DNA of 64,000 nucleotides from Paraprevotella xylaniphila YIT 11841 (GCF_000205165.1 NZ_GL883887.1:1-64000); one strand, 5' to 3'. Counted from the stretch's first letter, positions 1 to 8,824 are shown. The notes: generated from the sequence alone by a model not told the origin. Program-made: numbers and translations.

Positions 1-51
1 TCCAATAAATTACACTCTTTTCGTAACTTCACCCCGCAAAAGTACAACAAA

Positions 52-807
52 TTATCGAGACTGACAACACTCTCCCGTTAAGAAATCCTCCGCCTTCTCC
101 AGAGCATCTTGTTTCCCCACGTCCAGTATTTTAAGCCCGGGAGAAGGATAAGCATAAATCGGCTCCCGGTCGCACACCGAAAGATAAAAGTCAATCACGG
201 AAAACTTGTCCGGCCACGCATCGAAATAAGGGAACAACCGCGGAGAAAACAGATGCACACCGGCAAAAGCATACTTCCGGCAAGCCTCCACGTCCAGCCC
301 CTTGTAAGGCGACTTCACCTCTCCGGTTTTGACGTTCGTCCACCCCGCCAGACGGTTTTCCTCATCGAACAACAGATAACGTTGCGTCTGCCGTTCGCTC
401 ACCAGCAATAAAGCCGCCGCTCCTGCCCCGTGCCGATAAAAATCCTGCAAATCCACATTGCTCAATATATCCACGTTGTGTACCAGAAACGGGCGTTCCG
501 CAACACCGTCCTCCAATAAAAGAGGTATGGCCTTCTTTATACCTCCTCCTGTTTCCAGAAGTTCCCCTCTCTCGTCGCTGAAACGGACATCCGCACCGAA
601 AGCGTCATGTTCCTCCACAAACCGGATAATCTGGTCGGCAAAATGGTGCACATTAATCACAATCTCCGTAAATCCGGAAGCCACCAGTTTACGAATCAAT
701 ATCTCCAACAAAGGTTTTCCTCCCACCGGGACAAGTGCTTTCGGCATCGTGTCCGTCAAAGGCTTCAGGCGGGTTCCCAACCCCGCTGCAAAAATCATGG
801 CTTTCAT
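52..807 (-). CDS. Sugar-1-phosphate nucleotidyltransferase (MurU/HddC-like)
   Basis: The 251-residue product begins with the nucleotidyltransferase signature GLGTRLKPLT (from residue 9) followed by MPKALVPVGGKPLL, the NTP-binding loop with its lysine. A later HNVDIL supplies the usual metal-binding Asp. The length suits the short MurU/HddC-type enzymes that make NDP-sugars from sugar-1-phosphates. The family includes MurU (UMP transfer to MurNAc-1-P in cell-wall recycling), and a kinase of the matching AmgK type lies at 3176-4720 on the same strand, so a peptidoglycan-recycling role is a fair inference. Substrate specificity cannot be read from the sequence. The start is the first ATG of the frame, followed directly by the signature. 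Confidence 0.87.
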   Translation of the reverse strand: MKAMIFAAGLGTRLKPLTDTMPKALVPVGGKPLLEILIRKLVASGFTEIVINVHHFADQIIRFVEEHDAFGADVRFSDERGELLETGGGIKKAIPLLLEDGVAERPFLVHNVDILSNVDLQDFYRHGAGAAALLLVSERQTQRYLLFDEENRLAGWTNVKTGEVKSPYKGLDVEACRKYAFAGVHLFSPRLFPYFDAWPDKFSVIDFYLSVCDREPIYAYPSPGLKILDVGKQDALEKAEDFLTGECCQSR

Positions 808-914
808 ATTTGCAAATATACTGATATAATCTCATTCAAGACATCACATTTCACACGTTTTATCCTTCCGAACAAAAAAAGAATAAAAACATTGGCGTTC
901 CACGGAATAATCCG

Positions 915-922
915 TATTTTTG
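915..922 (+). promoter_or_regulatory. -7 box of a decayed module
   Basis: TATTTTTG fits the Bacteroidetes -7 consensus TAnnTTTG. It lies 15 bp before the ATG at 938 of the broken DUF3791 gene, so the promoter seems to have outlived the gene it served. Confidence 0.5.
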
Positions 923-937
923 TAAAAACGATACACT

Positions 938-1163
938 ATGGATGCAAAGTTGAAAGACATAGCCGAATATATCGTTATCGCCATCCACGAATTTGCCAAG
1001 CGACATCAGTTGGAAGAAGAGCAAGCCTACCGCTCCTGAATCATTATAAAGCCATCGACTTCTTGGAAAGCCAGTACGACGTGGCACACACACACAAAGC
1101 TTCGATGACATCATCGAAGGTCTGACCACCCTTTGCCAACGCCACGGAGGGGCTTTAGTATGA
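938..1163 (+). pseudogene. Frameshifted DUF3791 gene
   Basis: Translation from the ATG at 938 gives MDAKLKDIAEYIVIAIHEF..., which looks like a DUF3791 protein, but hits TGA at 1037. The reading continues one frame over with LNHYKAIDFLESQYDVAHT, then shifts again to end SFDDIIEGLTTLC...GGALV at the TGA 1161-1163. The first lesion fits loss of one base near 1034. The second fits a two-base gain in the (CA)6 run at 1085-1096, since five CA units would restore the frame. The end overlaps the next start as ATGA, as in an intact cassette. DUF3791 and DUF3990 genes commonly sit together in Bacteroides. Confidence 0.75.
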
Positions 1164-1287
1164 TTTTGTATCACGGAACAACATAGATTTCGGCACCTTT
1201 CTCAAAAAATTGGCTTTCATGAAAGGCATCACTTTCCTATACTTTTTCGGCATGCAACGTGCCATAGACCTTTTAGAAAAAATATGA
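1160..1287 (+). pseudogene. DUF3990 remnant with internal deletion
   Basis: Only the two ends remain. The start MILYHGT, typical of DUF3990 (a small predicted ADP-ribosyltransferase-like family), is followed by a stop at 1184. From about 1186, in another frame, comes a C-terminal tail FGTFLKKLAFMKGITFLYFF...LLEKI that ends at the TGA 1285-1287. An intact gene would need more than a hundred further codons between these pieces, so a large internal deletion is inferred. The 3' end overlaps the next ATG as ATGA, which keeps the original cassette layout. Confidence 0.65.
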
Positions 1288-1499
1288 GCGAGATTGAATA
1301 TATGAAAGAATGTATGGCACGTGACTTAGTCGTCATGTTAGTGGACGAACAGAAAATGTCACTGCACGGAACGTTAGACGCTCTATACCAATCCGAAACC
1401 TACGCCAAACTAAAGGACACAAGGTCCGGTCTTTATTTCCAAAGTCCCGTTTACGTTTACGGATTCTTGCGCAAGGAGATATTGACGGGCAAGATGTAG
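1284..1499 (+). CDS. Small DUF3791-type protein, third gene of decayed cassette
   Basis: This is a 71-residue protein starting MSEIEYMKECMARDLVVMLV and ending in FLRKEILTGKM. It resembles the small proteins that follow DUF3990 genes in Bacteroidales cassettes. The frame is intact and its start overlaps the stop of the DUF3990 remnant. With both upstream genes broken it may be a survivor without a partner. Whether it is still translated is unknown. Confidence 0.6.
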   Translation: MSEIEYMKECMARDLVVMLVDEQKMSLHGTLDALYQSETYAKLKDTRSGLYFQSPVYVYGFLRKEILTGKM

Positions 1500-1646
1500 C
1501 AAAAGAATATACAAAAGCGGAAAAATAAGCCAAAAATCCCAAACGGGATATTTTGCCAACTTTTCCGGCAGAATTGCCATGCGATTATCCGGATTTTTAT
1601 CGGATATTTGCAATGTTCAATAAAAGTATTCACAAAACGTAGAATT

Positions 1647-2120
1647 ATGAAACTGATAAAGCCCATTATCGCCGCGCTGTGCCTGGCCTTAGGTCTCAAC
1701 GCATGCGCCAACAACAAAGAAAGTAAAAAACAAAACAAGAAAGGAGCAAATATGGAAATCGTTCATTTAACCAAAACAGAGTTCTTAAACAAGGTATATA
1801 ACTATGAGACCAACCCTAACGATTGGAAATATGAAGGTGACAAACCGTGCCTTGTGGATTTCTACGCCACGTGGTGCGGCCCGTGCAAGGCCCTTGCACC
1901 GGTGTTGGAAGAGTTGGCTAAGGAATACGACGGCAAAATCTACATCTACAAAGTAGACGTGGACAAGGAAGAGGAACTAGCTGCCACATTCGGCATACGC
2001 AGCATCCCCACCCTGTTGTGGATTCCGAAAGACAGCAAGCCGATCGTCACACAAGGCGCCATGCCCAAAACGGAACTGAAGAGGATGATAGAAGAGACGC
2101 TTCTCAAAGCGAAACCCTAA
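1647..2120 (+). CDS. Thioredoxin-fold lipoprotein
   Basis: The 157-residue protein starts MKLIKPIIAALCLALGLNAC, a lipoprotein signal with lipobox Cys20. After a short polar linker comes a thioredoxin domain with the active site WCGPC at residues 76-80 in the context LVDFYATWCGPCKALAP, and the cis-Pro loop IRSIPT. It should act in the periplasm, tethered to a membrane, as a thiol-disulfide oxidoreductase. An in-frame ATG at 1608 exists, but it would put 13 residues before the signal peptide, so 1647 is preferred. A strong hairpin follows at 2168. Confidence 0.9.
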   Translation: MKLIKPIIAALCLALGLNACANNKESKKQNKKGANMEIVHLTKTEFLNKVYNYETNPNDWKYEGDKPCLVDFYATWCGPCKALAPVLEELAKEYDGKIYIYKVDVDKEEELAATFGIRSIPTLLWIPKDSKPIVTQGAMPKTELKRMIEETLLKAKP

Positions 2121-2167
2121 TGCCACGCGCACACATCCGTCCGACTATAAACGAACGGCATGGAAAC

Positions 2168-2205
2168 AAAGGGATGGGAAAAGAAATTACTCCCATCCCT
2201 TTCCT
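2168..2205 (+). terminator. Rho-independent terminator after the thioredoxin gene
   Basis: The arms AAAGGGATGGGA (2168-2179) and TCCCATCCCTTT (2191-2202) are fully complementary across an 11-base loop and run into T/C-rich sequence. Confidence 0.8.
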
Positions 2206-2254
2206 ATTCCGGCAATTTGGACTATATTTACCCATCTAACGCAAAACCGAAAAC

Positions 2255-3115
2255 ATGGACTTCAAATTCAACACACGCATGGACGGTTTTTTCGCCCTGA
2301 CGACGCGCCTGCACGAGGACAGGGCGTTGCAAGGCGGAAAGGGGTTCTATAAGTTCATTTGGGTGAGGGACGGAAAACTGGACATCGAAGTGGACCACGT
2401 GGTCATGCACCTGCGAAAAGGCGAGCTTGTCACCCTCTCTCCCCTGCACCATGTGGACATGCTCCGCGCAGAAGGGCACTATCTTTCAGTGCTTTTCAAC
2501 AGCAATTTCTACTGCATTTACGGTCACGGGGGCGAATCCTCCTGCCACGGCTTCCTGTTCCACGGTTCATCAAACATCCTGCACCTCTCATTGGACGCTA
2601 CGGAGACGGAACGCCTGTCCCATATCACCGACACGTTGGCCGAAGAATGCGCCGTGGCCGACAACCTGCAAGAGGAAATGCTCCGCCTGCTGCTCAAACG
2701 GCTCATCATCGTATGCACCCGTATGGCACGCCTACGGTTGGAAACCGGCAAAGGCAGGGAAAACGGCTTCGACATCATCCGTCAGTTTTACGTGCTCGTG
2801 GATAACCATTTCAAAGAAAAGAAACAGGTGCAGGACTATGCGGAAATGCTCTACCGCTCTCCCAAGACCCTTTCCAACCTCTTCTCGCTCTACGGGCTAG
2901 ATTCACCGTTGCACATCATCCACGAACGCATCGATGCCGAGGCACGCCGGCTGTTGCTCTATACCTCGAAGAGCGCCAAGGAAATCAGTGAGATACTTGG
3001 ATTTGAAGATTTGGCCACGTTCAGCCGTTTTTTCAAGAAAATGAACAGGAAAAGCATCTCCGACTTCCGAAGAGAAGAGAAAAAGGAGGATGACCGTCCG
3101 ACAGGCTTGGCTTGA
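2255..3115 (+). CDS. AraC-family transcriptional regulator
   Basis: The 286-residue protein has an N-terminal sensing half with no signal peptide and a C-terminal AraC DNA-binding domain of two helix-turn-helix units. The first covers DYAEMLYRSPKTLSNLFSLY, and the second KEISEILGFEDLATFSRFFKKMN leads into the family's final SISDFRRE. No obvious target lies beside it: the thioredoxin gene is upstream behind a terminator, and the kinase-RapZ gene converges on it from downstream. The ligand cannot be inferred. Confidence 0.88.
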   Translation: MDFKFNTRMDGFFALTTRLHEDRALQGGKGFYKFIWVRDGKLDIEVDHVVMHLRKGELVTLSPLHHVDMLRAEGHYLSVLFNSNFYCIYGHGGESSCHGFLFHGSSNILHLSLDATETERLSHITDTLAEECAVADNLQEEMLRLLLKRLIIVCTRMARLRLETGKGRENGFDIIRQFYVLVDNHFKEKKQVQDYAEMLYRSPKTLSNLFSLYGLDSPLHIIHERIDAEARRLLLYTSKSAKEISEILGFEDLATFSRFFKKMNRKSISDFRREEKKEDDRPTGLA

Positions 3116-3175
3116 AGGCCTGTCCTTCTGTCTAATTTTATCTATACCTACGAAATATAAAACCCTACGCCCGAC

Positions 3176-4720
3176 TTACCCCTTGACGGCAGGCAGCGCT
3201 TGTGTGATATTTTGCTCGCGATGACATATCCGTACTTCTATGCCGAACTTCGCATGCAGATGCTCGGCCAGATGTTGGGCGGAATAGACGCTGCGGTGAC
3301 GGCCGCCCGTACATCCGAAAGCAAACATCAGGTCGGTAAAACCGCGCCGGAGGTAACGCGCCACATGGGCATCCGCCAATTTGTAGACGCTGTCCAAGAA
3401 CGTCAGAATCTCTCCGTCCTCTTCCAAAAAACGGATAACGGGTTCGTCCAAGCCCGTCAGGGCTTTGTACGGTTCATACCTTCCGGGATTGTGCGTACTG
3501 CGGCAATCGAACACATAACCGCCTCCGTTCCCGCTGGTGTCTTCGGGAATCCCCTTCTTATAGGAGAAACTGAACACGCGCACGACCAACGGCCCCCGAC
3601 CATCGTACCGGGAAACCGAAGCCGGCCCGATGTCCGCACGGAGCCTATCGGCTACACGCTCCATTCCTGCGTCCTTTCCGCACGGTTCGTCCGGCTGTGC
3701 GGGAACTTCTGTCTGGAAAGCGGGCAATTCCACCATCCGGCTCAACACGTCATATAAATAAGGATAAGGACACTTACCCTCCGAAAGCCACTCTCGCAAG
3801 TTCCGTATGGCCGGGGCTATGCTGTCCAAGAAATGCTTCTTCCTCTCGAAATACCCCCGGAAACCGTATGCCCCCAACACCTGCAACGTGCGGAACAGGA
3901 CGAACAACCGCATGCGTTCACGGAACCGTCCTTCGTCCACGTCCGTGTACAGCCGTGCCGCATCGAGGTACGTCGCCATCAGCTCGTGGCGCAGCTCCGG
4001 GGCGTAATGCGCCGAAGCCTGCCACAGGAAACTGGCCACGTCATACTCCACCGGCCCGCGCCGCCCGCCTTGGAAGTCGATGAAACGGAGCTGCCCGTCC
4101 CTGTCCAACATGACGTTACGCGCCTGGAAATCACGGTATTGGAACGCGTGCTTATCCGGGTCTCCCACCAAATCCTTGGCCATCTCCGAAAACGCCTCTT
4201 CCAACTTCACCTCGTTAAAGTCCAGTCCCGTAGTCTTCAGGAAGCAATATTTAAAATAGTTCAAATCGAAGAAAACAGCCGTCCTGTCCATGGAAGCCAT
4301 CGGGTAACACCGTCCGAAATCCAAGCCTTCTGCCCCGACAAACTGGATGCGTGGCAGTTCCGCTATCGTCCGCCGCAACAGTTCCTTCTCTTCAGGAGCA
4401 TAACGTCCGCCTTTTTCGCGGCCGTCCGACAGCGCGTCGAACAGGCTACGATGCCCCAAATCGGCCTGCAAATAGCACAAACGGCTCGTCGAAACGGCCA
4501 CAACCCGGGGTATAGGCAACCGTTTCTGCCCGAAATGCCCGGCCAAATAAATGAAAGCCTCGTTCTCCTCCCGTGACGTGCCCACCACGCCTATCAGGGA
4601 ATCCCCTTCGGCATCCCAGAACCGGTAATACGTACGGTTGCTTCCGGCTCCGGGCAACTGTTCCACACTTTGCGGCGCACAGCCCCGCCAGTCTTCGTAT
4701 AATCGCAACAACTCTTCCAT
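3176..4720 (-). CDS. Sugar kinase (AmgK-like) fused to RapZ C-terminal domain
   Basis: The 514-residue protein has two parts. Residues 1 to about 335 form an aminoglycoside-phosphotransferase-type kinase. The catalytic loop reads YRDFQARNVMLDRDG, the usual HxDxxxxN with Tyr for His, and the metal site is FIDFQGG. AmgK anomeric kinases for MurNAc/GlcNAc belong to this family. From about residue 370 a RapZ C-terminal domain follows: FDCRSTHNPGR, then MFAFGCTGGRHRSVYSAQHL. In E. coli that half of RapZ binds RNA and GlcN6P. The P-loop ATPase half of RapZ is absent. It is the last gene of the minus-strand operon, 5 bp after the ABC permease. A joint role with the nucleotidyltransferase at 52-807 in amino-sugar recycling is inferred. 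Confidence 0.85.
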   Translation of the reverse strand: MEELLRLYEDWRGCAPQSVEQLPGAGSNRTYYRFWDAEGDSLIGVVGTSREENEAFIYLAGHFGQKRLPIPRVVAVSTSRLCYLQADLGHRSLFDALSDGREKGGRYAPEEKELLRRTIAELPRIQFVGAEGLDFGRCYPMASMDRTAVFFDLNYFKYCFLKTTGLDFNEVKLEEAFSEMAKDLVGDPDKHAFQYRDFQARNVMLDRDGQLRFIDFQGGRRGPVEYDVASFLWQASAHYAPELRHELMATYLDAARLYTDVDEGRFRERMRLFVLFRTLQVLGAYGFRGYFERKKHFLDSIAPAIRNLREWLSEGKCPYPYLYDVLSRMVELPAFQTEVPAQPDEPCGKDAGMERVADRLRADIGPASVSRYDGRGPLVVRVFSFSYKKGIPEDTSGNGGGYVFDCRSTHNPGRYEPYKALTGLDEPVIRFLEEDGEILTFLDSVYKLADAHVARYLRRGFTDLMFAFGCTGGRHRSVYSAQHLAEHLHAKFGIEVRICHREQNITQALPAVKG

Positions 4721-4725
4721 GTCTC

Positions 4726-5925
4726 TCAGTCTTTATGTTTCCAAATGGCCATCACCTTACGCTGTATGGCGCATACGTTCAACACGCTGACCGCCACGCA
4801 GAGCACCACACCCAAGGCGCACGCGGGCCAAAGGCTTGCCTCCTCCATCTGGGGGAACAACAATAGGATCATATCCAGATAATAACCGCGAAGCCACGTC
4901 AGCAGGCCGATGGCCAACAACAATACCAGCACGTTCATTCCTACCGTCAGGCTCTGATAAGGCAGACCGACCCGCCAAGGGCTGTAACCTATGAGCAGCA
5001 GGTTCTCCAACTTCGTCGTATTCTTCTGCACCAACAGATAAATGCTCAGCATCAGGATGTAGAATGACAAGACGCTGATGAGCAGCCCTACGCTCATCAC
5101 CACACCCGACACGATTTTCAGGAAATAAGTGGTCTTTCCGGCATCCAACTTGTCTTCTTCCGTATCATATCCCTTTTGCTGCAAGAAACGCGCGATGGCA
5201 TCGTCTGCCGGGTTGTACACTTCGACGATAAGCCGTGTGGGTCCGGCATCCCCGTCCGGGGCATATAGCCTGTTGCTCCACTTCATGAAACTCTCGGGTA
5301 CCAAGATAGTGTTCAGCCGGTTACTGAAACCAATGACCCGTCCTTTCATCATGTCCTCCCGGCCATTGCCCCGCAAACGCACGTTCAAGTCCAACATGCT
5401 GACCACTCCTTCCGAAAGCTTGGGCAGCGAACGGCTTTGGGCAAAGCCGAAATTGTAAATCGTCAGGTAACTACGCGGCAAAATGATGGGCACCACGGGA
5501 TCGCCCTCCGCGAAGTGCCAGTCTTTCAGGTCTGCGTCCACGAAACGGTCGGGCACGGATTCAAAGAACATCTCCGTGCTCATATATGCCATGCCTTCCA
5601 CGCCCATGCTCGCACTCACCTTATATCGGCTTGAAGTGAAAGCCCCCACGCTCTTGCAAAACTTCTGTGCCTTGATTTCATCGATGTCCGCCGCAGAAAA
5701 CGCATTACTCCGGCCACTGAAGGAACTGACCATGCTGATCCGCTTGGAGACAATCAGATAATCTTTCTTGATGAAACTGTCGCCCTGCGTGAAAACAGGC
5801 AGGACGTCATAATAAAATTGTACACTCAACAAGACAATGAGCATACCCAACAAATTGGCAAAGAAGAACCCGGCAAACTGAGGCACGCTGACGTGCCGAC
5901 GCAATAATTTCCAAACCAAACTCAT
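4726..5925 (-). CDS. ABC transporter permease, FtsX-like
   Basis: The 399-residue membrane protein has one N-terminal transmembrane segment (around residues 18-40), a long extracytoplasmic domain and three C-terminal segments. This is the FtsX/MacB permease plan with a single FtsX domain. Its ATG overlaps the TGA of the ATPase gene as ATGA, so the two are surely a pair. No binding protein or adaptor lies nearby. This is more like a mechanotransmission or lipoprotein-handling system than an importer. The substrate is unknown. Confidence 0.85.
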   Translation of the reverse strand: MSLVWKLLRRHVSVPQFAGFFFANLLGMLIVLLSVQFYYDVLPVFTQGDSFIKKDYLIVSKRISMVSSFSGRSNAFSAADIDEIKAQKFCKSVGAFTSSRYKVSASMGVEGMAYMSTEMFFESVPDRFVDADLKDWHFAEGDPVVPIILPRSYLTIYNFGFAQSRSLPKLSEGVVSMLDLNVRLRGNGREDMMKGRVIGFSNRLNTILVPESFMKWSNRLYAPDGDAGPTRLIVEVYNPADDAIARFLQQKGYDTEEDKLDAGKTTYFLKIVSGVVMSVGLLISVLSFYILMLSIYLLVQKNTTKLENLLLIGYSPWRVGLPYQSLTVGMNVLVLLLAIGLLTWLRGYYLDMILLLFPQMEEASLWPACALGVVLCVAVSVLNVCAIQRKVMAIWKHKD

Positions 5926-6566
5926 AACCTGAATGTCTTTTCGTAGTCTAATGCGATATGCTTACCGATACTGGTCACGATGACACCCGCTCCCTGCGAG
6001 CGGGCTTCCTCCATCATGATTTCTCCCATCGTCCTGCCGTTCTCCTCGTCCAGATGGCTTATCGGTTCGTCGGCCAACAAGAAGTCGAACGGCTGCACCA
6101 AAGCCCGGATCATGGCTACACGCTGCTGTTGACCGAAACTCATGCGGCTTATCGGGACATGCAACTTGTCACCGATGCCCAACGCGTCGAACCAAGCTTC
6201 TATCTGTTTTTTCTTCTTGAATCCCGTCAAGTTGTTTTTAATCGCCACGTTCTCGTAAGCTGTCAACTCGGGAAACAAACGGAGTTCCTGAAACAAATGA
6301 CTCAACGAACGTTTCCGTAGCTCCACCCAATCCTTCACCTTATAATTACGGATGTTCTTCCCGTCAAAGCTGATGATACCCCGATAGTCGTTACGATAAC
6401 CGATGATATAACTGCAAAGGGATGATTTGCCGGTGCCGGAACCTGCCTCGACCAAATACAAATGCCCCCGCTCGAACGTCACTTCTTGATGCCAAATCTC
6501 GCTCCGGATGTCATCCCGTAAGGCAAACACCTCCGGCAATGCATTCTTCAATTCTATCTTGTCCAT
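5922..6566 (-). CDS. ABC transporter ATP-binding protein
   Basis: The 214-residue ATPase has Walker A GSGTGKSS, Q-loop HLFQELRLFPELTAYENV, signature MSFGQQQR and Walker B FLLADEP, in the order of the LolD/FtsE group. The frame is open further upstream, but the start MDKIELKN at 6566 is chosen because it forms a TAATG junction with the preceding stop and is followed directly by family sequence. It works with the permease at 4726-5925. The H-loop position reads TSIGKHI, where many relatives have THD, so catalysis may be atypical. Confidence 0.88.
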   Translation of the reverse strand: MDKIELKNALPEVFALRDDIRSEIWHQEVTFERGHLYLVEAGSGTGKSSLCSYIIGYRNDYRGIISFDGKNIRNYKVKDWVELRKRSLSHLFQELRLFPELTAYENVAIKNNLTGFKKKKQIEAWFDALGIGDKLHVPISRMSFGQQQRVAMIRALVQPFDFLLADEPISHLDEENGRTMGEIMMEEARSQGAGVIVTSIGKHIALDYEKTFRL

Positions 6567-8026
6567 TATTTCAATAAATCCTTCAATAGATTCCGATTCC
6601 CACGCGTATGCAGCTCCAATGTCAGACGGCAGGCATCGGATGAGCGCAACACTATCGCATCGAACAAATCCAACATTTTCCGGCCTCCGTCCACGCCGCT
6701 TTCCTGCCACAACGCATCCACCATCGGGGCACGTTTGACCTGTTCCAAATTCACCCACAAGAAGAAACGGCTGTCCTTTATCCGGCTGTTCCATTCCGAA
6801 AGGGTCTTTGTTTCCGGGCCGCTTACCCAACCTGTCATTTCCTCTTCGGGCGTGACGTAGAGCGTCTCCCCTTCTACCCCGAAATAGGCCTGTACGCCAT
6901 TGGCAGCCCAATAAAAACGGTCGTTCCCGAAATCCCGGAAAGTCCATGCGCCGCTCCGCGCAGCACTTTCCTTCCAATATGCGGCTTCTTTCAAAAAGTC
7001 TTTCTCCGCCAGATGGGCCGTCACGAGGACATTACCGGGATTCTGCAAGGCGGAAGCCGGAACGGTAACAGCCACGTCCCCCTTGATGCTGCGGATCATC
7101 AAGTCTGCATCCACGCCCAAGTTCAATCCAATCAGGAAGGTGCGCGCCACGGGATTCTGCCGCAGCATCTCCAACAAAGAACCACCGTCCACATTCACGC
7201 AAGCCCACGCCAAAGCATCCTCCGGCACCCGTCCGGCAAATTCGCCGTCCAACGGTTTGCCCAAGAAAGCCAAACGCTCATAATACTTGTTGATGTCGCT
7301 GTTCCTCGAACTGATTTCTGCTTCCACGGTCACCCCGTGCGAAGAGAGATTCAAACCGGCACAGAGATACACATCGCCCAGGTTCGCATGCTCGGGCAAG
7401 CCCTCCAAAAATCCCACACCACGGAAGTTGGGCAACACGTCCAACCGCGACACGACGCGGAAAGAAGCGTCCTTACGGTCCAACTCAGCAAAGAGGGGCG
7501 AAGACATCCCGCTTTCCGCCTCTTTCTGCCTGAAACAAGCCAACATGTCATAGCGCAACGCATCCATGTCGGCTTTCAGGCCCGGCCCCATCATAAGCAA
7601 CGCACCGCCACCGAAACCCACCATCCAACTGCCGTCCCATACCGTCCAAGAGTAGCCCCGGTAGTCTTCCACAGGCGTGCACCGGCCTTTCTTTGCGGCC
7701 TCGTCCAACAAACACCGTAAGTCCGCCTCGTCTCTGACAGCAGCCAACAAGCCAACGTATTCTTTGGAAGAAACAAAGGCATACATTTTCTTCGACCAGT
7801 CGATTCCGGTCTGTCCGGGTTCCAACCCTTCCGGCAACAGTTTCTTCCAATCCTGCATGCCCATGTCGTTTTCTTCCGACAAGCGCACCCAGTCTACGGC
7901 TGCCAAAGCCAAGGGACGCGATGGCAAGGTACGGCGGTAATCGTCTGCCGTAAGAAACTTGTAAAGCCCTATTGAAAGGGCCAAAGCCAACACCACGGCC
8001 ACGCCCCATATCCATTTCTTTTTCAT
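6566..8026 (-). CDS. Membrane-anchored protein, DUF4836/DUF3352-like
   Basis: The 486-residue protein has a single N-terminal hydrophobic anchor (WIWGVAVVLALALSIGLYKF) and a large extracytoplasmic part beginning with a statement-like ALAAVDWVRLSEEN. The overall look is that of DUF4836/DUF3352 proteins of Bacteroidetes, which have no settled function. It sits between rsmE and the ABC ATPase, sharing one base with the latter, so it may belong to the ABC system as an exported partner. The family assignment is by appearance only. Confidence 0.65.
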   Translation of the reverse strand: MKKKWIWGVAVVLALALSIGLYKFLTADDYRRTLPSRPLALAAVDWVRLSEENDMGMQDWKKLLPEGLEPGQTGIDWSKKMYAFVSSKEYVGLLAAVRDEADLRCLLDEAAKKGRCTPVEDYRGYSWTVWDGSWMVGFGGGALLMMGPGLKADMDALRYDMLACFRQKEAESGMSSPLFAELDRKDASFRVVSRLDVLPNFRGVGFLEGLPEHANLGDVYLCAGLNLSSHGVTVEAEISSRNSDINKYYERLAFLGKPLDGEFAGRVPEDALAWACVNVDGGSLLEMLRQNPVARTFLIGLNLGVDADLMIRSIKGDVAVTVPASALQNPGNVLVTAHLAEKDFLKEAAYWKESAARSGAWTFRDFGNDRFYWAANGVQAYFGVEGETLYVTPEEEMTGWVSGPETKTLSEWNSRIKDSRFFLWVNLEQVKRAPMVDALWQESGVDGGRKMLDLFDAIVLRSSDACRLTLELHTRGNRNLLKDLLK

Positions 8027-8059
8027 CCTATCTCTGTATTGTGTTAATCTTGCAACCTT

Positions 8060-8824
8060 TTATACGCAGGCGTGACGGATGTGCATCAGATGGACGGCCA
8101 CCAACCCCGCCGTCTCCGTACGCAGGCGGCTCCGGCCCAAACTTACGGAACGGAAACCGTGGGCCTGCGCCAACCGCACTTCGTTGATGCTGAAATCCCC
8201 TTCAGGCCCTACCAACACCAAAGCGTCTTGTCCGGTATCCAATTCGTCCAACAGAAAAGGCTTTCCGCCGTCCATGGCCTTGTCTTCGGATGCCTTGGCC
8301 ACACCGGCCACATCGGCTTCGTCATAACAATGCGCGATGAACTTCTGCCCGGCGAACGGACGATCCACAAAACGCTTGAAATCCTCCATCCCGTTCAACA
8401 GCGGCTTACGAGCCTTATGGCTCTGCTTCATGGCCGACACCAAAATCTTGTCTATGCGCTCCGTCTTGACCACCTTGCGCTCCGAGTAACGGCAATCCAA
8501 GAACGTCAGCTCGTCGAAGCCGATTTCGGTGGCCTTCTCCGCCAACCACTCTATCCGGTCCATATTCTTGGTAGGAGCCAAGGCCAGATGCAGGTGCCCG
8601 CTCCACTCCTTGGGATGCGGAACGGCTTCCAAGACCTTAAAGAGGCATCGTTTTCCGGTGGCCGTTGTAATCTCGGCTTTATAAAACATTCCTTTCCCGT
8701 CGGTCAGGCGAATCTCATCTCCCGCCTGCAAGCGCAAGACCCGCAAGCAATGTGCAGCCTCATCTGCCGGCAATTCGTCATCCACCGCGACGTCCGGCGC
8801 ATAAAAAAAACGGATTTCCTTCAT
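8060..8824 (-). CDS. rsmE: 16S rRNA m3U1498 methyltransferase RsmE
   Basis: The 254-residue SPOUT methyltransferase has the N-terminal RNA-binding PUA-like part (HCLRVLRLQAGDEIRLTDGKG) and the knotted SAM site LVGPEGDFSINEVRLA followed by VSLGRSRLRTETA. The length and motifs fit RsmE, which methylates U1498 of 16S rRNA. The gene overlaps the end of the DUF151 gene by 4 bp and lies 33 bp before the anchored-protein gene. Confidence 0.93.
   Translation of the reverse strand: MKEIRFFYAPDVAVDDELPADEAAHCLRVLRLQAGDEIRLTDGKGMFYKAEITTATGKRCLFKVLEAVPHPKEWSGHLHLALAPTKNMDRIEWLAEKATEIGFDELTFLDCRYSERKVVKTERIDKILVSAMKQSHKARKPLLNGMEDFKRFVDRPFAGQKFIAHCYDEADVAGVAKASEDKAMDGGKPFLLDELDTGQDALVLVGPEGDFSINEVRLAQAHGFRSVSLGRSRLRTETAGLVAVHLMHIRHACV

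Noticed and set aside
1081-1100. (CA)6 tract as a phase-variation switch
   Set aside because: A second, unrelated frameshift and a large deletion in the next gene make the cassette dead whatever the CA count.
3833-4576. Long plus-strand open frame (about 247 codons)
   Set aside because: It is antisense to the kinase-RapZ gene, has no family features, and arises from high G+C third positions of the true gene.
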